Source: a virus. From it: a stretch of 37,529 nucleotides of DNA. Below are positions 36,001 to 37,529 of this stretch, piece by piece. The stretch lies in IMG/VR virus record IMGVR_UViG_3300042691_011070, positions 1 through 37,529 of that record; one strand, written 5' to 3'. The notes beneath the pieces are model-generated. The model was not told the origin of the DNA and did not search any database. It saw nothing but the letters and a program-made list of their open reading frames with translations. The translations under genes were made by a program, and so were the position numbers. Within the stretch, counting starts at the first letter, position 1. Every line of letters begins with the position of its first letter.

Positions 36001-37529
36001 TGTGGTGAAAGAAAGTCAGCAGGCACCTGCAAATCAGACTGACGCCAAGAAAGTTATTGAGGACAACGAGAAGTATATTGCCCAGCAAAGGAAAGCTCTT
36101 GGTATAGCTGACCCGAACGTGTCCCAGTCTGATCAGACCGACTCTGGAGAGGAAACTCCAGTCCGCTACGATCAAGGCGCCCTTGCTTTGGCTGAGGCTG
36201 AGAAGAATGTCCGCGCCGTCGTGGAGCTGCTGCGTCTTGCAAATAACAAGTCTGCAGAGAAAGGCGTTCGAAACAAGGCGTTGATCGAAGCCAACAAACT
36301 ATTCAAGGCATCAAGCCTGAGTTCGTTTGGCGAGGACTTCAAAGAGTTGGAAGCAGCGGTCCAAGCCGAAGGGTCGAAGAAGATCAGTCAGGCGATCTTT
36401 AGTCAGGAACCTCAGGGCGCTCTGCGATTGAAGCGTGACGTTACCCCCTTTGACACCGAAGTGTCCCGGATTATGTCTGGTGAGACGGACCGCGTTAAAG
36501 AGAAGAAGGCTCAGCGCAAGGACACTGCAATCCAGCGCGGTCAAGAGGGCAAGCGCAAGGCTTTGGATGATCGCATCACTGAAGACTTCAACCCTGAGGA
36601 TATGCCCGACACATCACTGGACAACGATACCGGTGGTGTGATGACTCAGTTGGCTATGGCTGGATCACTGGGAGGCGCCGAGGGTCAGATCAAAGCTGAG
36701 CAGAAGACCCAAACCGCAGAAGAACGCAAGGCCGAGGAAGATCGTTTGGCAGAAGAGAACGCGCAGATCATGAACGCGCGCGTCCGCTCTCTGCTCAGAG
36801 ACGTTGACAGAAAGCTCGGTCAGCTTGCTGGCGTGCGAGATCTGATGGCGAGGGATGGGTTCTCTGAATCTGAGATCAACGCTACTGTTGGTAAAGCCGA
36901 AGCTGAATTGAAGGCGCTGCGTGATGGCGAGCTGGCCGACATCGTTGAAGAACAGCTACGCGATAGCCGCCCTGCAGTTCCTGTGGCAGAAGACACTAAT
37001 GCAGAACCCGAGACCTTCCCGGGTAGCAACGAGATGCAGACTGAGCTGGACTTCAATGACCAGCAACGCACCGAGGCTCGTCTTTTAGTAGAGGCGATTG
37101 GTAATAAGCAGAAGACTCGTGAGCGCATGAAGAAGGAGGGCTTCTCCGAGAAGGACATCAAAGAGGCTGTTGATAAAGCCCAAGAGATGACTTTCGAAGA
37201 GGCAGTCAAGGCTGTCCGCGAGAACGACATAGGGATGATGCATCTGCTCGACGCTATGCGCGAAGCTGGTGTTCAAGTTGGAAAGAAGTACATCGATTTG
37301 TCAGGCAACATCGCCGCCAACTACACCCTCGAAGGCTATATGGACAAGTCGGGGATGAGCCCGTACATGGCCCGTGAAGCGTGGCTCAAAGCCTACGACA
37401 ACGTTCCCGTCAAGAGCTTGGTACCACTTAGTGATACCGAGAAGACTGCCTACGATAACTGGAAGAACAATCGCAGGAAGTACATGCAGCGCCTGTCCGA
37501 CCGCATCAAGGACAACGCTTCATTCTCGA
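33077..37529 (+). CDS. Giant internal virion protein with zinc-metallopeptidase motif (partial)
   Basis: The frame stays open from ATG 33077 to the window end, at least 1484 residues, C-terminus missing. Layout: Pro-rich linker (about 60-75); Ala/Gly-rich helical region with GKGVVKEGAQEAVEEGGSQF (about 355-375); TQQ repeats (439-456); a disordered region; then a domain with GHELYHELRRR, an HExxH zinc site (H790, E791, H794), and EEMTADLMGYMF, where E840 is the likely third ligand (gluzincin style). Further on are charged coiled coils and two copies of a GFSE..I..AV.KA unit. Giant proteins of this kind are injected with DNA and may digest cell-wall or host proteins. Only a weak GGA ribosome binding site is seen. 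Confidence 0.8.
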   Translation, partial: MAIFQTSDEAGKQVRRRGQAIASGEYNPGDVYRQQRGREYVPGQEAAEYLSQQRRAAIAPPPPVPSAAPNPAPALSDSDRVLQEIQSRYKAASTAKAAPTPETDGTFLGDVGRSLGRGAISVVGGVNEVANLVTLGAPDAAARAISGTTPGEVLDKWRKGLNAQDSTELQAQRAELEQAKGFVDSFSTILTNPRLAGSMVFEMGPQLATVALAARAAAARAFSSATASGLSAGAAATAATTSATRTVLGLNAAIEGGSAGMDARQNVMTMSEDELSKSPQYQQLLSQFGDTPEGRKQARERLSNDASAVAASLAGTISLLSGGLTGAGKLEAKVLTGQVASEIGERTASKVVAEIGKGVVKEGAQEAVEEGGSQFATNVGTRYSGAKPDQDLLEGVPQAAGAGAALGVAAGGGFGTLSAIRGSKPASTPPPPADKPGQTQQTQQTQQTQQTQQTQQSSAARPPLTDAEYGAAVNSPAYMTAAWTRADEAGRTRIQTANPDLNFAELSQDQSILQEGNSRIDNNPDFFADFTTRLAENNANPDARVDDAPFDGGTMRDAPPDPVPVRERMKMAQSLADEGQAIAEGQFSREKPLSTPASDTLSAGPSVQLPGQPPLDIQIRGYERRAENLMSMPEGARRAAATSSMQEMISRGFTPEQAQSVFGSIANPQQGVVENVEEVDAAPPPADLDFTQEDIRPKIDPNFQTFAQVSERMAQRDLEREPTAKPSDYIETPIPPQIRELAKRFGVQVYGFRYAGNNKLLRTRRGSSLSGSVMLINADAQDNHMAIFGHELYHELRRRNPEVAAQLEQEILSYVTQPGKEVLAQKLLNRGYDISKIDEEMTADLMGYMFTEKEFWAELSQKQPTLVDKIIQVIDDMLYKFGFMTERNRLIAEYVTDMQKVREMLVGFVTESQGGTDLDFTSDGAIDNAFEGTSDEDKQTLAQVRSLLASGEFEQARGIFRKADLYKRTGVNFNDVVKESQQAPANQTDAKKVIEDNEKYIAQQRKALGIADPNVSQSDQTDSGEETPVRYDQGALALAEAEKNVRAVVELLRLANNKSAEKGVRNKALIEANKLFKASSLSSFGEDFKELEAAVQAEGSKKISQAIFSQEPQGALRLKRDVTPFDTEVSRIMSGETDRVKEKKAQRKDTAIQRGQEGKRKALDDRITEDFNPEDMPDTSLDNDTGGVMTQLAMAGSLGGAEGQIKAEQKTQTAEERKAEEDRLAEENAQIMNARVRSLLRDVDRKLGQLAGVRDLMARDGFSESEINATVGKAEAELKALRDGELADIVEEQLRDSRPAVPVAEDTNAEPETFPGSNEMQTELDFNDQQRTEARLLVEAIGNKQKTRERMKKEGFSEKDIKEAVDKAQEMTFEEAVKAVRENDIGMMHLLDAMREAGVQVGKKYIDLSGNIAANYTLEGYMDKSGMSPYMAREAWLKAYDNVPVKSLVPLSDTEKTAYDNWKNNRRKYMQRLSDRIKDNASFS
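34391..34444 (+). repeat. 9-bp coding tandem repeat (TQQ)6
   Basis: Six in-frame copies of ACGCAACAA, two of them with ACGCAGCAG, encode (Thr-Gln-Gln)6 inside the giant protein. The two synonymous variant copies are adjacent, as expected from duplication after mutation. Copy number could vary by slippage without breaking the frame. Confidence 0.85.

Overview
This window is part of a tailed double-stranded DNA phage genome of podovirus type, infecting a Gram-negative, probably proteobacterial, host. The evidence is a complete head module (small and large terminase, P22-type portal, scaffold, major capsid), short-tail and ejection-type proteins, and a holin / Rz / nested Rz1 / M15 endolysin lysis cassette; spanins imply an outer membrane. 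No integrase, polymerase or lysogeny gene is visible, and the last gene runs off the right edge, so replication genes and genome ends lie outside.

Left arm (1-7309, minus strand): a leftward run of about 20 small, tightly packed early-type genes, mostly joined by ATGA or TAATG overlaps and each with an AAGGAG-like ribosome binding site. Most are unrecognised. Exceptions are a class II glutamine amidotransferase next to a glutamine-synthetase-fold amidoligase, a DUF6876-like protein, a small CxxC protein, and several tiny membrane proteins, three of them under 50 residues. The arm carries structured RNA signals: a UUCG-loop terminator, a weaker terminator, a tandem pair of hairpins with covarying stems, and three C/G-rich leader hairpins.

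Control region (7310-8236): about 0.9 kb without convincing protein genes. It holds a 16-bp direct repeat, three co-oriented DnaA-box-like sites about three helical turns apart, a 7-1-7 palindrome resembling a Fur box, a strong rightward terminator, AT-rich inverted repeats and a CAU-anticodon tRNA with the initiator-type C1.A72 mismatch. It separates the divergent arms and may be an origin or switch region.

Right arm (8237-37529, plus strand): packaging and head genes (8237-16437) end in a terminator after the capsid gene. Connector and tail genes follow (16491-22063). Next comes an unusual metabolic cluster of 2OG-Fe(II) oxygenase, fatty acid desaturase and 2OG-Fe(II) oxygenase (22072-24061). 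Lysis genes (24635-25825), a HTH-phosphoesterase, a repeat-expanded tail nozzle-like protein, a GNAT-like acetyltransferase and ejection proteins follow. The last is at least 1484 residues and carries an HExxH metallopeptidase motif.

The main candidates for something new are: the oxygenase-desaturase-oxygenase cluster; the amidotransferase-amidoligase pair; a short MADGG peptide recurring in five structural-region proteins; the covarying tandem hairpins; and the initiator-like phage tRNA. All functional statements come from motifs read by eye; no database search was run.
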